Below, piece by piece: positions 6,245-7,282 of a stretch of DNA of 7,282 nucleotides; position 1 is the stretch's first letter, and each line of letters starts with the position of its first letter. Origin of the DNA: Bacteroidota bacterium (lineage in GTDB: Bacteria > Bacteroidota > Bacteroidia > B-17B0 > Aurantibacillaceae); contig JANYGR010000466.1 of the NCBI GenBank assembly GCA_025359355.1, positions 1-7,282 of the forward strand, written 5' to 3'. Position numbers and translations under genes: made by a program. The notes beneath the pieces were generated by a model. The model saw only the letters and a list, made by a program, of their open reading frames with translations, searched no databases and was not told the origin of the DNA.

Positions 6245-7282
6245 ATGAAAAAAACAATTTACACATCACTCGCTTCTTGTTTTTGCTCGTTGTTTTTCGC
6301 GCAACAAAATGTCATCCACTTACAAGGTGCAAATATCGATTTTACATCTAAAACTACTAATTTGCCACTACAAATTAGTTTTGATGAAACTAAACATCTA
6401 TCTGATGTTCAGTTTTCGGATTGGATGAATCAAGAGCTTATTAAAGATAAAAGTATTTCATTTAAATCTTTAAAAATATCTAAAGATCATTTGGGCTTTA
6501 CTCATAATCGTTTGCAAGAGTTTTATAAAGAATATGCTATTGATGGCGCTGTGATTTTAACACATAGCAAAAACAATGACGTGAGAACCTTTAACGGAGA
6601 TTGGTTCAAAGATATAAAGATGTCAAATGCGATTTCAATTTCCGAAAAACAAGCTTTGCAATTCGCTTTAACTAAAGTGAATGCAAAAAAATATAAATGG
6701 GATAATAAATTAGAAGAAGCACACATGAAAGAAGCACTTCATAATCCTAATTTTACTTATGCACCTATTGGTGAATTATGCATCGTAACAACCGCGGATA
6801 AAAATAACAAAACAACGACTTATCAATACGCTTATAAATTCAATATATACGCTGAAGAGCCTTTATATAGAGCTTATGTTTATGTAGATGCAGCTTCTGG
6901 CAAAATCATTAAAGAACAAAATTTAATATGTACAGTTGATGCTGTTGGATCAGCAGTTACTAAATATAGTGGAACAAAACCGATCACAACTGATAGTTAC
7001 ACTGGAGGATATCGCTTGAGAGAAACTGGACGTGGTGGTGGAATTGAAACCTACAATATGAATAATACACAAACATACGGGACGACTGATTTTACAAATA
7101 CTACAAATGCTTGGACAATTACAACCGCTAATCAAGCGGCGGAAGACGCCCATTTTGGGGCAGAAGCCACGTATGATTATTATTTCCAAACATATAACAG
7201 AAATAGTGTTGATGATAATGGTTACAAATTATTAAACTACGTACATTACTCTACTAATTATGTAAATGCATTTTGGGATGGA
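6245..7282 (+). CDS. Secreted M4-family (thermolysin-like) metallopeptidase zymogen, N-terminal part (C-terminus off the right edge)
   Basis: The frame is open for exactly 346 codons from the ATG at 6245 to the window edge. Visible order: signal peptide MKKTIYTSLASCFCSLFFA (likely cut after A19); a propeptide with an FTP-like segment (about 74-122, containing GFTHNRLQEFYKEYAIDGAV) and a PepSY-like segment (about 130-225, ending with the AYVYVDAASGKII strand typical of M4 propeptides); then the start of the catalytic domain (from about 232). The stretches AHFGAEATYDYYFQTYNRNS (302-321), YVHYSTNYVNAF (332-343) and the final WDG match the conserved thermolysin region that precedes the zinc site. 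The HExxH motif, normally some 20-25 residues after the FW(N/D)G motif, is outside the window, so catalytic competence cannot be checked. Family members are secreted, self-cleaved zinc endopeptidases acting on extracellular proteins. A T9SS sorting domain at the missing C-terminus is likely in this lineage but unseen. The gene is divergent from the giant surface-protein gene. Confidence 0.93.
   Translation, partial: MKKTIYTSLASCFCSLFFAQQNVIHLQGANIDFTSKTTNLPLQISFDETKHLSDVQFSDWMNQELIKDKSISFKSLKISKDHLGFTHNRLQEFYKEYAIDGAVILTHSKNNDVRTFNGDWFKDIKMSNAISISEKQALQFALTKVNAKKYKWDNKLEEAHMKEALHNPNFTYAPIGELCIVTTADKNNKTTTYQYAYKFNIYAEEPLYRAYVYVDAASGKIIKEQNLICTVDAVGSAVTKYSGTKPITTDSYTGGYRLRETGRGGGIETYNMNNTQTYGTTDFTNTTNAWTITTANQAAEDAHFGAEATYDYYFQTYNRNSVDDNGYKLLNYVHYSTNYVNAFWDG

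Noticed and set aside
6523..7189. Minus-strand frames at 6523-6726 and 6950-7189
   Set aside because: Both lie antisense to the clearly recognisable M4 peptidase and have no family resemblance.

Overview
The window looks like a piece of a low-GC Bacteroidota chromosome (Flavobacteriia, Sphingobacteriia or Chitinophagia type). Four things point there: a C-terminal type IX secretion (T9SS) sorting domain on a very large surface protein, a Bacteroidota-style Crp/Fnr-like regulator, A-rich start regions without clear Shine-Dalgarno sequences, and a promoter candidate matching the Bacteroidota TTG / TAnnTTTG pattern. No species can be named from the sequence alone.

Layout, left to right. Positions 1-393 (minus) hold the first 131 codons of a Crp/Fnr-family regulator whose DNA-binding end lies beyond the left edge. 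A 74 bp spacer (394-467) carries a small hairpin and a separate T-tract. Positions 468-5897 (minus) hold one uninterrupted 1809-codon gene: signal peptide, Bacteroidota surface-protein N-terminal module, eight tandem imperfect units of about 143-192 residues rich in Asn, Thr, Ser and Gly, a further extracellular module, a fibronectin/Ig-like domain and a T9SS type A sorting domain. Positions 5898-6244 are a 347 bp divergent intergenic region with several inverted and direct repeats. Positions 6245-7282 (plus) hold the first 346 codons of a secreted M4 (thermolysin-like) metallopeptidase, cut by the right edge just before the expected HExxH zinc site.

The two large genes are divergent and both encode exported proteins: a probable beta-solenoid surface or secreted protein and a secreted zinc protease zymogen. 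They share one intergenic region, so co-regulation is possible, but nothing here proves a functional link. The regulator lies downstream of the giant gene on the same strand and may or may not be co-transcribed. The most distinctive element is the eight-unit repeat architecture of the giant protein, with conserved FNG motifs and cysteines recurring at the same place in neighbouring units. I see no RNA genes, insertion sequences, CRISPR arrays or phage genes.
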